Assembly: GCF_016919405.1 (NCBI RefSeq) | Contig: NZ_CP070353.1 | Span: 1,798,001 to 1,862,000, forward strand | Reading direction: 5' to 3' | Source of the DNA: Ensifer sp. PDNC004 | Lineage (GTDB): Bacteria > Pseudomonadota > Alphaproteobacteria > Rhizobiales > Rhizobiaceae | DNA length: 64,000 bases | Shown here: piece by piece, positions 17,209-25,780 of the stretch | Layout of the letters: the number at the start of each line of letters is the position of its first letter | Position numbering within the stretch: the stretch's first letter is position 1 | Notes under the pieces: model-generated | Database searches by the model: none | What the model was told of the DNA's origin: nothing | What the model saw: only the letters and a program-made list of their open reading frames with translations | Translations under genes and position numbers: made by a program

Positions 17209-17610
17209 TTATCCACCGGTGGCAGGGACCGCAGCGGCAGCCGTTTCCTTGCGCACGACCTCGACGCCTCGCCGCTGCTTCAGCCGATAGCCGACCTCGA
17301 CGATGGCGTGAATGGCCGGGATGAACTCCGCGCCGAGCTCACTGAGGCTGTATTCCACGGAAGGCGGCGACGTCGGCATGATCCGCCGCTCGACAGCCCC
17401 CTTCTCCTCAAGCTCCTTCAACCGGGTGCTCAACACCTTTGCGGAAATGCCGGGCACGTCGATCCTCAGTTCGCTGAAACGGCGCGGCCCGGCGCTCAAG
17501 GACCAAAGGATGTTCGGCGTCCATGCGCCACCGAGCAGCACCATGCACTCGCCGACCGGGCAGTTCGGCGGCAAGGCCGCAGCCCGATTTTTCCGAATTT
17601 TCAAGCTCAT
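17209..17610 (-). CDS. HxlR-family transcriptional regulator
   Basis: A 133-residue HxlR (DUF24) winged-helix protein. The family's N-terminal thiol region is intact: LPPNCPVGECMVLLGGAWTPNILWSL, with Cys at about 17 and 22, then RRFSELRIDVPGISAKVLSTRLKELEEKG (recognition helix) and VEYSLSELG. HxlR-type repressors such as YodB/CatR/HypR sense quinones, aldehydes or hypochlorite through that Cys. It is divergent from the GST operon, with an inverted repeat in the 136-bp gap, so it probably controls that operon. The ATG at 17610 has GGAG 10 nt upstream. Confidence 0.9.
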   Translation of the reverse strand: MSLKIRKNRAAALPPNCPVGECMVLLGGAWTPNILWSLSAGPRRFSELRIDVPGISAKVLSTRLKELEEKGAVERRIMPTSPPSVEYSLSELGAEFIPAIHAIVEVGYRLKQRRGVEVVRKETAAAAVPATGG

Positions 17611-17651
17611 GGGCAAAACTCTCCAGTTACCGCCGGGAAACCGGAAAGGGA

Positions 17652-17686
17652 GGTAACATAAGGTTATCTGATATACAAATGTTATC
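17652..17686. promoter_or_regulatory. Inverted repeat between the HxlR and GST genes
   Basis: GGTAACAT (17652-17659) and ATGTTATC (17679-17686) are complementary at 7 of 8 positions with a 19-nt spacer that contains a TATACAAAT-like -10. It is the most AT-rich part of the divergent region and a candidate HxlR operator for both promoters. Confidence 0.5.
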
Positions 17687-17746
17687 GCTTCGGCTTAGGT
17701 TCCGCCGTCTCGACAAACGAGCAATCATTTCAGAAGGAACCAGATC

Positions 17747-18361
17747 ATGAAACTCTATTACGCCCCCGGCGCCTGCTCGCTTTCCCCCCATATCAGCCTG
17801 CACGAGGCCGGTGCCGACTTCGAGATCGTGCGGGTCGATACCAAGACGCATCGCACCGAGACCGGTGCGGATTACAAGGCGGTCAACCCCAAGGGCTATG
17901 TGCCGGCGCTGGTGCTGGAAAGCGGCGAAGTCGTTACCGAAGGTGCTGCCGTCGTTCAGTACATCGCCGATCGCTTTCCGGCGGCCAAGCTTGCGCCCGA
18001 AAACGGCACGCTGGCGCGCACCCGCCTGCAGGAACAGTTGAACTTCATCGCGTCGGAACTGCACAAGGCCTTCTCGCCGCTGTTCAACCCGACCGCATCC
18101 CACGAGGCAAAGGAGGCAGCCACGCTGCAGGTGGCGAAACGCTTCAGCCATGTCGAAAGCCTGCTTGCGGACGGGCGCCTTTACGTGCTCGGGGAGGCCT
18201 TCTCCGTCGCCGACGCCTATCTCTTCACGGTCGTGAACTGGAGCGGCGGCACCGGGATCGCGCTCACGCAATGGCCGCATCTCGCCGCCTATATGCAGCG
18301 GATCGGCGCACGTCCTGCCGTGCGCACCGCAATGCAGGCAGAAGGCCTGGTCGCGGCATGA
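17747..18361 (+). CDS. gstA: Beta-class glutathione S-transferase
   Basis: A 204-residue cytosolic GST. The thioredoxin-fold N-domain has MKLYYAPGACSLSPHI with Cys10, the mark of beta-class bacterial GSTs that can form a mixed disulfide with glutathione; the glutathione site is seen as GYVPALVLESG and EGAAVVQYIADRF. The helical C-domain (about 88-204) includes FSVADAYLFTVVNW. It conjugates or reduces electrophiles with glutathione. It is first in a probable operon with an NTF2-like protein (4-nt overlap) and a tautomerase, under the divergent HxlR regulator. An AGAAGGA site precedes the ATG. Confidence 0.93.
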   Translation: MKLYYAPGACSLSPHISLHEAGADFEIVRVDTKTHRTETGADYKAVNPKGYVPALVLESGEVVTEGAAVVQYIADRFPAAKLAPENGTLARTRLQEQLNFIASELHKAFSPLFNPTASHEAKEAATLQVAKRFSHVESLLADGRLYVLGEAFSVADAYLFTVVNWSGGTGIALTQWPHLAAYMQRIGARPAVRTAMQAEGLVAA

Positions 18362-18753
18362 GTGCGTCACCGAAGGATCCGCAGTTTGCAGCCGTCATCG
18401 ACGTCCTCCAACGCTACTTCGACGGGCTCTATCGCAGCGACGCCGACATTCTCAGGCAGGTCTTCCACCCGAAGGCGCTCTATGCCACCGCGACGGACGG
18501 AACCCTGCTCGAACTCGACATGGACAGGTACTTTCCGATCGTCGAAAAACGTCCCTCGCCCGAAAGCCGAGGCGAAGCGCGCATCGACCGTATTCTTTCG
18601 ATCGAGTTCGCCGGCCCCGTAACCGCGTTTGCCAAGGTGCAATGCGCCATCGGCGAGAAGGCCTTCACCGACTTTTTGTCGCTGGTCTTTCTTAACGGCC
18701 GCTGGCAGATCATCGCCAAGGTCTTCCACTACGACATCGCATCAGCGCAATAG
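18358..18753 (+). CDS. NTF2-like (lumazine-binding/SnoaL type) small protein
   Basis: A 131-residue protein of cone-shaped NTF2 fold: AAVIDVLQRYFDGLYRSDADILRQVFHPKALY, then a beta-rich half (VTAFAKVQCAIGEKAFTDFLSLVFLNGRWQIIAKVFHY). This pattern is that of the putative lumazine-binding / DUF4440 group, which includes ring-modifying enzymes and binding proteins. Its ATG overlaps the GST stop (ATGA), so the two are translationally coupled, and the tautomerase gene follows 9 nt later. A role in handling the same aromatic or carbonyl electrophile is an inference from context. Confidence 0.82.
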   Translation: MSASPKDPQFAAVIDVLQRYFDGLYRSDADILRQVFHPKALYATATDGTLLELDMDRYFPIVEKRPSPESRGEARIDRILSIEFAGPVTAFAKVQCAIGEKAFTDFLSLVFLNGRWQIIAKVFHYDIASAQ

Positions 18754-18762
18754 GAGAAGCAT

Positions 18763-18975
18763 GTGCCCTATGTGAACATCAAGATCACCCGCGAGGGTGC
18801 AACCGCCGAGCAGAAAGCAGCCCTGATCAAGGGTGTCACCGATCTGCTCCAGACCGTACTCAACAAGGATCCCGCCACCACATTCGTCGTCATCGACGAA
18901 GTCGCGCTTGAAGACTGGGGTGTCGGCGGGCTGCCGGTTGATGCGTACCGGCGAAAGGTCGGCGAAAAATCGTAG
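18763..18975 (+). CDS. 4-oxalocrotonate tautomerase-like protein
   Basis: A 70-residue tautomerase with the catalytic Pro directly after the initiator: start codon GTG at 18763, then P-Y-V-N-I-K-I. The GTG, not the out-of-frame ATG two bases earlier, gives the Pro-2 required by the family. AGGAG lies 7 nt upstream. The rest, ALIKGVTDLLQTVLNKDPATTFVVIDEVALEDWGVGG, is the standard 4-OT fold. Such enzymes tautomerise enol/keto dicarboxylates or related carbonyl compounds. It is third in the GST operon. Confidence 0.92.
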   Translation: MPYVNIKITREGATAEQKAALIKGVTDLLQTVLNKDPATTFVVIDEVALEDWGVGGLPVDAYRRKVGEKS

Positions 18976-19122
18976 CAACACGCTGCCCCTACCCACCACG
19001 ATGGAAGGGGCAGCCGCCCACCCGATGCCGCGGTGATCCGCGCGCAGCTCGATTGCGCTTGATCGCTTTCGACAGGGTCTCTATCTCATTGTCTCCCGCC
19101 GCATTGATCCCGGAGACGTATC

Positions 19123-21231
19123 TTGTCCGTATTCAGCAACCTCCCCAAAGCTCCCGTCGCCGCAAAGAAGCCGGTCAGCGACACGCGCCACGGCATTACC
19201 CGCACCGACGACTATGCCTGGCTGCGCGCGGACAATTGGCAGGCGATGTTCAAGGATCCTTCGATCCTCGATCCGGATATCCGTAAGCATCTGGAGGCCG
19301 AAAACGCCTACATGAACGCGGCGATGGACGACACGAAGGCGCTGCAGAAGACGCTGTTTTCCGAGATGCGCGGCCGCATCAAGGAGGACGACAGCTCGAT
19401 CCCGGTCAAGGACGGTCCGTTCGCCTATGGTCATGCCTATGTCACCGGCGGCGAACAGCCGCGGTACTTCCGCATTCCCCGTGACGGCGACCACCAGGAC
19501 GAGGCAATCCGGCAGTTGCTGCTCGACGGCGACAAGGAAGCGGAAGGCAAGGCCTATTTCCGCCTCGGCGGCCTCGACCATTCGACCGACCACAGCCTCG
19601 GCATCTGGGGCTATGACGACAAGGGTTCGGAGTATTTCACGCTTCGAGTGCGCGACCTCGCAACGGGCGAAGACCTGGCAGACGTGATCGAGAACACAGG
19701 TGGCGGCGGCGCCTGGGCGCCGGATGGCAAGAGCTTCTTCTACACGGTACTCGACGACAATCACCGCCCGTCGAAGATCTTCCACCATATCCTCGGCACG
19801 AACCAGGCCGACGACCGGCTGGTTTTCGAGGAAACCGATCCCGGCTTCTTCATGTCGGTCGGCGGCTCCCTGCTCGACGACTTCATCTACATCGACATCC
19901 ACGATCACGAGACCAGCGAGTACCGGCTGCTCTCGACCAAGGATCTTCTGGCTGAGCCGAAGCTCGTCGCCGAGCGCGTCACCGGCCTCGAATACTCGAT
20001 GACCGAAGGCGGCGACGTCTTCTACATCCTCACCAATGCCGATGGCGCCAAGGACTTCAAGATCGTCGAAGCGCCGGTTACAGCACCCGGCAAGGAGAAC
20101 TGGCGCGAGGTGGTGCCGCACAAGCCGGGCACGCTGGTCCTCAGCCACATGGCCTATGCCCGCCATCTCGTCTGGCTGCAGCGCCGCGAAGGCCTGCCGG
20201 AGATCGTCATCCGCGACCGCAAGACCGGCGAGGAACATGCGATCGCCTTTGCGGAAGAAGCCTATTCGCTCGGTCTTTCGGGCGCTGCCGAATACGACAC
20301 CGACGTCATCCGCTTCTCCTATTCCTCGATGACCACGCCGTCGCAGCTCTTCGACTACAACATGGCGACGCGCGCCCGCACGCTCTTGAAGACCCAGGAA
20401 GTGCCTTCGGGCCACAACCCGGACGACTATGTCACCCGCCGCGTCTTCGCGCCCTCGTGGGACGGCACCGAAGTGCCGGTGACGCTGCTTTACCGCAAGG
20501 ACACGCCGCTCGACGGTTCGGCGCCCTGCCTGCTCTATGGCTATGGCGCCTATGGCATCACCATTCCGGCCGGCTTCAACACCAATTGCCTGTCGCTTGC
20601 CGATCGCGGCTTCGTCTATGCAATCGCCCATATCCGCGGCGGCAAGGATCGCGGCTTTGCCTGGTACGAAGACGGCAAGATGGCCAAGAAGACCAATACC
20701 TTCAAGGATTTCATCGCTGCCGCTGACTATCTGAATCAACAGAAGTTCACGTCCTACGCGAAGATCGTCGCAGAAGGCGGCTCGGCCGGCGGCATGCTGA
20801 TGGGCGCGATCGCCAACATGGCGCCTGAGAAGTTCACCGGCGTTATCGCGGCCGTCCCCTTCGTCGACGTGCTCAACACCATGCTCGACGACACCCTTCC
20901 GCTGACCCCGCCGGAATGGCCGGAATGGGGCAACCCGATCGAGAGCCGGGAGTTCTACGACATCATCACCGGCTACTCGCCCTACGACAATGTCGAGGCG
21001 AAGTCCTACCCGGCGATCCTGGCACTCGGTGGCCTCACCGATCCGCGCGTCACCTATTGGGAACCGGCCAAGTGGGTCGCGCGACTGCGCGAGAAGACGA
21101 CCGGCAGTGCGCCGATCCTGTTGAAGACGAACATGGACGCCGGCCATGGCGGCGCGTCGGGCCGCTTCCAGCGGCTCGAGGAAATCGCCTTCGAATACGC
21201 CTTTGCCATCAAGGTCGCCGGCAAGATGTAA
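19123..21231 (+). CDS. ptrB: Oligopeptidase B (S9A serine peptidase)
   Basis: A 702-residue cytoplasmic peptidase with an N-terminal seven-bladed propeller (about 75-410) and a C-terminal alpha/beta hydrolase domain. The catalytic triad is visible: Ser at about 554 in GGSAGG, Asp in GGLTDPRVTYWEPAKW, and His in GHGGASGR. YGAYG and AHIRGG are also present. PtrB cleaves short peptides after Lys/Arg. The start is a TTG at 19123 with CCGGAG 9 nt upstream; no better ATG gives the conserved N-terminal DDYAWLR region at the right distance. It is a single gene, followed by DUF1697 70 nt downstream. Confidence 0.95.
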   Translation: MSVFSNLPKAPVAAKKPVSDTRHGITRTDDYAWLRADNWQAMFKDPSILDPDIRKHLEAENAYMNAAMDDTKALQKTLFSEMRGRIKEDDSSIPVKDGPFAYGHAYVTGGEQPRYFRIPRDGDHQDEAIRQLLLDGDKEAEGKAYFRLGGLDHSTDHSLGIWGYDDKGSEYFTLRVRDLATGEDLADVIENTGGGGAWAPDGKSFFYTVLDDNHRPSKIFHHILGTNQADDRLVFEETDPGFFMSVGGSLLDDFIYIDIHDHETSEYRLLSTKDLLAEPKLVAERVTGLEYSMTEGGDVFYILTNADGAKDFKIVEAPVTAPGKENWREVVPHKPGTLVLSHMAYARHLVWLQRREGLPEIVIRDRKTGEEHAIAFAEEAYSLGLSGAAEYDTDVIRFSYSSMTTPSQLFDYNMATRARTLLKTQEVPSGHNPDDYVTRRVFAPSWDGTEVPVTLLYRKDTPLDGSAPCLLYGYGAYGITIPAGFNTNCLSLADRGFVYAIAHIRGGKDRGFAWYEDGKMAKKTNTFKDFIAAADYLNQQKFTSYAKIVAEGGSAGGMLMGAIANMAPEKFTGVIAAVPFVDVLNTMLDDTLPLTPPEWPEWGNPIESREFYDIITGYSPYDNVEAKSYPAILALGGLTDPRVTYWEPAKWVARLREKTTGSAPILLKTNMDAGHGGASGRFQRLEEIAFEYAFAIKVAGKM

Positions 21232-21300
21232 ACGGATCGGGATGAGGAACCTGTTTGCGGTTTCCTCGTCCCTTTCTTACCTGATCCCGGAGGTCCCGCC

Positions 21301-21819
21301 ATGTCCGTCCACGTCGCCCTGCTGCGTGCCGTCAATGTCGGCGGTACGGGATCACTTCCAATGGCCGACCTCAAGGCGATCTGCGAGGGGCTCGGCTTTA
21401 CCGACGTCAAGACCTACATTCAGAGCGGCAACGTGCTGTTCCGCTCCGATCTGCCGGCGGCAGAAGCAGCCGCAATGCTGGACAGCGCCCTTCAGGAAAA
21501 GCTCGGTAAGGCGCCGGGCGTAATGATCAGGAGCGGCGCGCAATTGCAGGCGATCGCCGATCAGGCACCCTTCCCGAACGCCAAGCCCAATCTGCTGCTT
21601 GTCGTTTTCCTGCGCGAGCCGGAACCATCAGACGCGCTCGACAAGCTCGTGGCGCCCGATGGCGAAGAAACCCAGGTTGCCGGAACTGAGATCTATATCC
21701 ACTTCCCGAACGGCTCCGGCCGGTCGAAGTTCAAGCTGCCGGCGGCCAAGTCCGGCACGGCGCGCAACCTCAACACGGTGCGCAAGCTTGCTGCGATGGC
21801 GCTTGAGATGGAAGGCTGA
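21301..21819 (+). CDS. DUF1697 family protein
   Basis: A 172-residue cytoplasmic protein with the DUF1697 marks HVALLRAVNVGGTGSLPMADL, GFTDVKTYIQSGNVLF, and the C-terminal GTARNLNTVRKLAAMA (usually T-x-R-N-W-x-T-V). The biochemical function of the family is not established. A CGGAGG site lies 8 nt before the ATG. It follows ptrB on the same strand and converges with a TetR gene. Confidence 0.9.
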   Translation: MSVHVALLRAVNVGGTGSLPMADLKAICEGLGFTDVKTYIQSGNVLFRSDLPAAEAAAMLDSALQEKLGKAPGVMIRSGAQLQAIADQAPFPNAKPNLLLVVFLREPEPSDALDKLVAPDGEETQVAGTEIYIHFPNGSGRSKFKLPAAKSGTARNLNTVRKLAAMALEMEG

Positions 21820-21878
21820 CGCTCCTCAAAAGGCGCCGTTCCGAACGGAAGACCGCTTCACACTTTTGCTGGAATTGC

Positions 21879-22493
21879 TCACGCCGTCGGCTGGAACAAC
21901 AACCGGACGAAGGACCGCAGCACGAGCAGTTGCTGCGGTAGGGTTTCAGGCTGCTTCAGCGCCTTCGACAGGATGATGCCGCCTTCGAGCACGGTAGAGA
22001 CCATGTCGGCAAGCTGGTCGACGTCGAGCGGCTCGCGTGGTCGGTAGACTTGCATTATCGCCTCGAACATCGTGCCGAAACGCCGACGCCACATCAGCGC
22101 CGCCTGCCGGTTGATCTCCTGGATCTCGCGATCAAAGGCGCGCTCCTGCGTGCACATGACAGCGACCAGGCAGCCGGGATGGCCGTTCGGCAGATCGGCG
22201 AGAATTTCCGACAGCATCTTCAGTCCCAGGAGAAACGCCTGCAGCGGGTCGTCGGACAGTTGATGGGCGCGGCCGAATATCTCGTCGTAGATGCGCTCGT
22301 CGTTCTCGATGTAGCGCTCGAGCAGAGCCCGCGCGAGCTCGTTCTTGTCGCGGAAATGATAGAAGAACCCGCTCTTGGTGATGCCGGTTTCGGCGATCAG
22401 TTCGTCGATCGACGTCGCACCGAAACCCTTGGCAAGCACCGCCGCCTCGGCAACGTCGAGGATTCTGGCGCGCGTTTCCTCACCCTTTCGCAT
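21879..22493 (-). CDS. TetR-family transcriptional regulator
   Basis: A 204-residue regulator: N-terminal helix-turn-helix (RKGEETRARILDVAEAAVLAKGFGATSIDELIAETGITKSGFFYHFRDKNELARALL) and a helical ligand-binding domain with a conserved HPGCLVAVMCTQERAFD block. The ATG at 22493 has GGGAGC 5 nt upstream. It is divergent from the homocysteine methyltransferase gene, and the AT-rich gap holds short dyads, so it may regulate that gene and itself. The ligand is unknown. Confidence 0.9.
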   Translation of the reverse strand: MRKGEETRARILDVAEAAVLAKGFGATSIDELIAETGITKSGFFYHFRDKNELARALLERYIENDERIYDEIFGRAHQLSDDPLQAFLLGLKMLSEILADLPNGHPGCLVAVMCTQERAFDREIQEINRQAALMWRRRFGTMFEAIMQVYRPREPLDVDQLADMVSTVLEGGIILSKALKQPETLPQQLLVLRSFVRLLFQPTA

Positions 22494-22585
22494 TAGCTGC
22501 TCCCTACCATTGGTACGGTTTCCAGCAATTACTCGGCGGCCAGCCCCTAGCGCAGCGACGGCAACAGAACAGTAAGTCACTGATT

Positions 22586-22597
22586 TTACTACAGTAA
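22586..22597. promoter_or_regulatory. Short dyad, possible TetR operator
   Basis: TTACT-AC-AGTAA is a 12-bp inverted repeat in the unusually AT-rich gap (22570-22625) between the TetR gene and the methyltransferase. A second dyad-like GTAT...ATAC pair lies just to its right. Function is inferred from position only. Confidence 0.35.
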
Positions 22598-22731
22598 TTT
22601 AGTATATTAGCAATAGTATACCGCAAGTCGTCTAGTTTAGAAGATGATCATAAGGCAGAAATTTACTTCGCTCTGCGGTGTTGGAGGCATCCGCGGGCCC
22701 TTCAGCCAAGACTGAACCGGTGGAGACCGAT

Positions 22732-23688
22732 ATGGCCAAATACAGACGCAGCCTGCCGCTCTTGAAGGGTGGACTGTTCCTGAGTGACGGCGGCATCGAA
22801 ACGACGCTGATCTTCCATGAGGGCATCTCCCTCCCGCATTTCGCCGCCTTCGTGCTCATTTCGACGGCGGACGGGCGGCGACGCTTGCTCGACTACTACA
22901 AGCGATACCTCGCGATCGCCCACCAGCACGGCACCGGCTTCGTGCTCGACACGCCCACCTGGCGCGCCAGCGCCGACTGGGGCATGACGCTCGGCTATGA
23001 CGCCTCGGCCCTCGCCGAGGTCAACCAGAACGCCATCTACATGTTGGCGGAACTGCGCACCGAGTACGAGCGTCCGCAAGCACCGATCGTGCTGAGCGGC
23101 GCCATCGGGCCGCGCGGAGACGGCTATCGCCTGGGCCGCATGAGCGCGGACGAGGCCGAGGATTATCACGGACCACAGATCTCGGCCTTTGCCGCCAGCG
23201 ACGCCGATATCGTCGGCGCCTATACGCTGACCAGCATCGACGAGGCGACCGGCATTGCCCGGGCGGCCCAAAGCCACGGCATGCCCTGCTCGATCGCCTT
23301 CACCGTGGAAACCAACGGCCGGCTCCCAGACGGCCGTACCCTTCAGGCCGCGATCGAAACGGTGGATGCGGAGACCGGCGGCTATCCGCACTACTACATG
23401 GTCAATTGCGCCCATCCCGATCATTTCGAGACCAGCCTTGATACGGGGAGCGCCTGGGCGCAGCGCATTGCCGGTATCCGCGCCAACGCCTCCAGGATGA
23501 GCCATGCCGAGCTCGACAACAGCGAAACCCTGGATGCCGGGGATCCCCTCGACCTCGGCCAGCGTTATCGGACACTGACGACCCATTTGCCACGACTGCG
23601 CATCCTTGGCGGTTGCTGCGGCACCGACCATCGCCACATCGCGGCAATCTGCGAGGCCTGCCTTCCACCGACGGCGCTCAGCGCCTGA
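22732..23688 (+). CDS. Homocysteine S-methyltransferase family protein
   Basis: A 318-residue protein of the zinc-dependent methyltransferase fold (MHT/BHMT/MetH N-domain type): GGLFLSDGGIETTLIFHEGISLPHFAAF at the N-terminus, the zinc Cys in YMVNCAHPDHF and the Cys-Cys pair in GGCCGTDHRHI, which together supply the three thiolates. It transfers a methyl group from a donor such as S-methylmethionine to homocysteine; some relatives act on selenohomocysteine. The ATG at 22732 has GGAG 6 nt upstream; an ATG at 22678 would add 18 unrelated residues. It is divergent from a TetR regulator, and selO follows 153 nt downstream. Confidence 0.88.
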   Translation: MAKYRRSLPLLKGGLFLSDGGIETTLIFHEGISLPHFAAFVLISTADGRRRLLDYYKRYLAIAHQHGTGFVLDTPTWRASADWGMTLGYDASALAEVNQNAIYMLAELRTEYERPQAPIVLSGAIGPRGDGYRLGRMSADEAEDYHGPQISAFAASDADIVGAYTLTSIDEATGIARAAQSHGMPCSIAFTVETNGRLPDGRTLQAAIETVDAETGGYPHYYMVNCAHPDHFETSLDTGSAWAQRIAGIRANASRMSHAELDNSETLDAGDPLDLGQRYRTLTTHLPRLRILGGCCGTDHRHIAAICEACLPPTALSA

Positions 23689-23712
23689 GGCGCGGGGCCT
23701 CGCCCTCCCCGG

Positions 23713-23738
23713 CCCTCTCGCAAGCAATTGCGGGAGGG
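23713..23738 (+). terminator. Hairpin after the methyltransferase gene
   Basis: CCCTCTCGCAA / TTGCGGGAGGG forms an 11-bp stem (one G-U) with a GCAA tetraloop, 24 nt after the stop. A T-tract is lacking, so termination efficiency is uncertain. Confidence 0.5.
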
Positions 23739-23841
23739 CGCCTTCTCGTCGCCACCCTCGCGAAAGCCACATCGCTCGTGTAGACTTGGGCGGAAAGGAC
23801 GGCAGCCGGACATCCCGGCAAGAGCCGTTGACTGCATCGTC

Positions 23842-25347
23842 ATGAATTACGCTCCTCCCTCGCCGACCGGAAATGCCGAAGCCCTTGCCTTCGACAACAG
23901 CTACGCGCGCCTGCCACAGCAGTTCTTCGCGCGTGTTGCGCCGACACCCGTCGCAGAGCCCTGGCTGATCAAGCTCAACAAGCCGTTGGCCGAGGAGCTC
24001 GGGCTGGACGTGGCGACGCTCGAGCGCGAGGGCGCCGAGATCTTTTCAGGCAACCGCCTTCCCGCCGGTGCCGATCCGATTGCCATGGCCTATGCCGGCC
24101 ATCAGTTCGGTACCTTCGTGCCGCAGCTCGGCGACGGCCGCGCGATCCTTCTTGGCGAGGTGATCGACCGCAACAGAAAGCGGCGCGACATCCAGCTCAA
24201 AGGACCAGGCCAGACGCCCTTTTCACGGCGCGGCGACGGGCGCGCAGCGCTCGGCCCCGTGTTGCGCGAGTATATCGTCAGCGAGGCAATGTACGCGCTC
24301 GGCATTCCGACGACACGGGCGCTTGCCGCCGTCGTCACCGGACAGCCGGTCTACCGCGAGCGGATCCTGCCCGGCGCAATCGTCACGCGGATTGCGACAA
24401 GCCATATGCGCGTCGGCACCTTCCAGTTCTTCGCAGCGCGCGGAGACATGGAATCGGTGAAGGTGCTTGCCGACTACGCGATCGATCGCCACTACCCCGA
24501 GGTCACGGACGCTGAACGGCCCTATCTCGCCTTCTACAAGGCGGTGACCGCGCGCCAGGCGGAGCTGATCGCACGCTGGCTGCATGTCGGCTTCATCCAT
24601 GGCGTGATGAACACGGACAACATGACGATCTCGGGCGAGACGATCGACTTCGGCCCCTGCGCCTTCCTCGACGCCTACGATCCGAAGAAGGTGTTTTCCT
24701 CGATCGACCAGGTCGGTCGCTACGCCTATGCGAGCCAGCCGGCGATCGGGCAATGGAACCTGGCGCGCCTGGCCGAAACGCTGGTGCCGCTGTTCGACGA
24801 CAACCAGGATACGGCGGTGGAACTGGCCAACGATGCGCTCGGCGAATACGGCGCGATCTTCCAGCGCCACTGGCTGGACGGCATGCGGCGCAAGATCGGA
24901 TTGGCCATGAGCGAAGAGGGAGACCTCGACCTGTTGCAGGCGCTGCTGACGGCCATGCATCAGGGAGAGGCGGATTTCACCCTCACCTTCCGGCGGCTAT
25001 GCGACAGCGCCCGCGACCCGGCCGCCGACGCCGTGCTCGCCTCGACCTTTGCCTCGGCCGAGGCAATAGGCCCGTGGCTGCAGGACTGGCGTCAGCGTCT
25101 CAGCCGCGAGCAGGCGACGCCGGATGAACGCGCGACCGCCATGAAGGCGGTCAACCCGGCCTATATTCCGCGCAACCACCGGATCGAAGAGGCGATCACT
25201 GCCGCGACCGAGGATGCGGACTTCTCGCTCTTCGAGGCCCTGGTCGAAGTAACCGCCAATCCCTATGCCGACCAGCCGCAGTTTGCCCGCTACCAGGCTC
25301 CGCCGAGCCCGCAAGAGGAAGTCCAGCGCACCTTCTGCGGCACATAG
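23842..25347 (+). CDS. selO: SelO/YdiU protein adenylyltransferase
   Basis: A 501-residue pseudokinase-fold enzyme. SelO transfers AMP from ATP to Ser/Thr/Tyr of proteins and is linked to redox defence. Landmarks: DNSYARLPQQFFARVAPTPV, AYAGHQFGTFVPQLGDGRA, KGPGQTPFSRRGDGRAALGPVLREY, HGVMNTDNMTISGETIDFGPCAF (catalytic loop and metal site), and the conserved C-terminus EEVQRTFCGT with the Cys that corresponds to the redox/Sec-linked tail. The ATG at 23842 is where homology begins; no good ribosome site is seen. It is a single gene. Confidence 0.94.
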   Translation: MNYAPPSPTGNAEALAFDNSYARLPQQFFARVAPTPVAEPWLIKLNKPLAEELGLDVATLEREGAEIFSGNRLPAGADPIAMAYAGHQFGTFVPQLGDGRAILLGEVIDRNRKRRDIQLKGPGQTPFSRRGDGRAALGPVLREYIVSEAMYALGIPTTRALAAVVTGQPVYRERILPGAIVTRIATSHMRVGTFQFFAARGDMESVKVLADYAIDRHYPEVTDAERPYLAFYKAVTARQAELIARWLHVGFIHGVMNTDNMTISGETIDFGPCAFLDAYDPKKVFSSIDQVGRYAYASQPAIGQWNLARLAETLVPLFDDNQDTAVELANDALGEYGAIFQRHWLDGMRRKIGLAMSEEGDLDLLQALLTAMHQGEADFTLTFRRLCDSARDPAADAVLASTFASAEAIGPWLQDWRQRLSREQATPDERATAMKAVNPAYIPRNHRIEEAITAATEDADFSLFEALVEVTANPYADQPQFARYQAPPSPQEEVQRTFCGT

Positions 25348-25780
25348 GCGCCATGCGGGGGCGCCATAAGGGAATGCGGCACGCCATGCCTGTGCTCCCA
25401 CAGTCCCTGGGCATCCGCTGCCAGACAGATTCACCCAATCGCTCTATGCCACTGTTTTTACGCAGTGACCTTCGGCTGATCGCTTTCGGACGCGCTATCC
25501 GCAGCGGTTCAACGCGCGTGGCTCACGCTCGGCCGTCCCTCGCTTGAGCGCAAGCTTATTGCGGGCCTGCGAAAATTTCCGCGTTGCGGAATGTGGCTAT
25601 TGAAAGGCAGAGGTGCCGCGTTAGGTGCTAGAAGGACAGGCGCTCAGCGCCTTGCCTGACCGGGCGGCCGCGACATGCGCGCGACCGCCGCCTCGAAACC
25701 CACCTGTCTCACGCGGTCCGGCGAGGACCGCCGCAATGGAAAGGTGCCATGGCACCGTTCTTCGATGCGGGAGTTCCATC
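25348..25780. other. Intergenic region upstream of gcd
   Basis: No convincing gene in 433 bp. A 64-codon open frame at 25353-25547 has no ribosome site or recognisable sequence. The region should hold the gcd promoter, but no clear -35/-10 was fixed. It contains the 14-bp palindrome listed separately. Confidence 0.55.
25743..25756. promoter_or_regulatory. Perfect 14-bp palindrome 24 nt before the gcd start
   Basis: GGTGCCATGGCACC is fully self-complementary and lies in the presumed leader of gcd, upstream of its GGGAG ribosome site. It may be an operator or an mRNA hairpin. Confidence 0.4.

Noticed and set aside
19081..21147. 688-codon minus-strand frame opposite ptrB
   Set aside because: Complement of a firmly identified oligopeptidase gene; no start signal and no family pattern.
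22678..22731. Upstream ATG for the homocysteine methyltransferase
   Set aside because: No ribosome site; homology and GGAG support the ATG at 22732.
25353..25547. 64-codon frame in the gap before gcd
   Set aside because: No ribosome site, no recognisable sequence, atypical composition.
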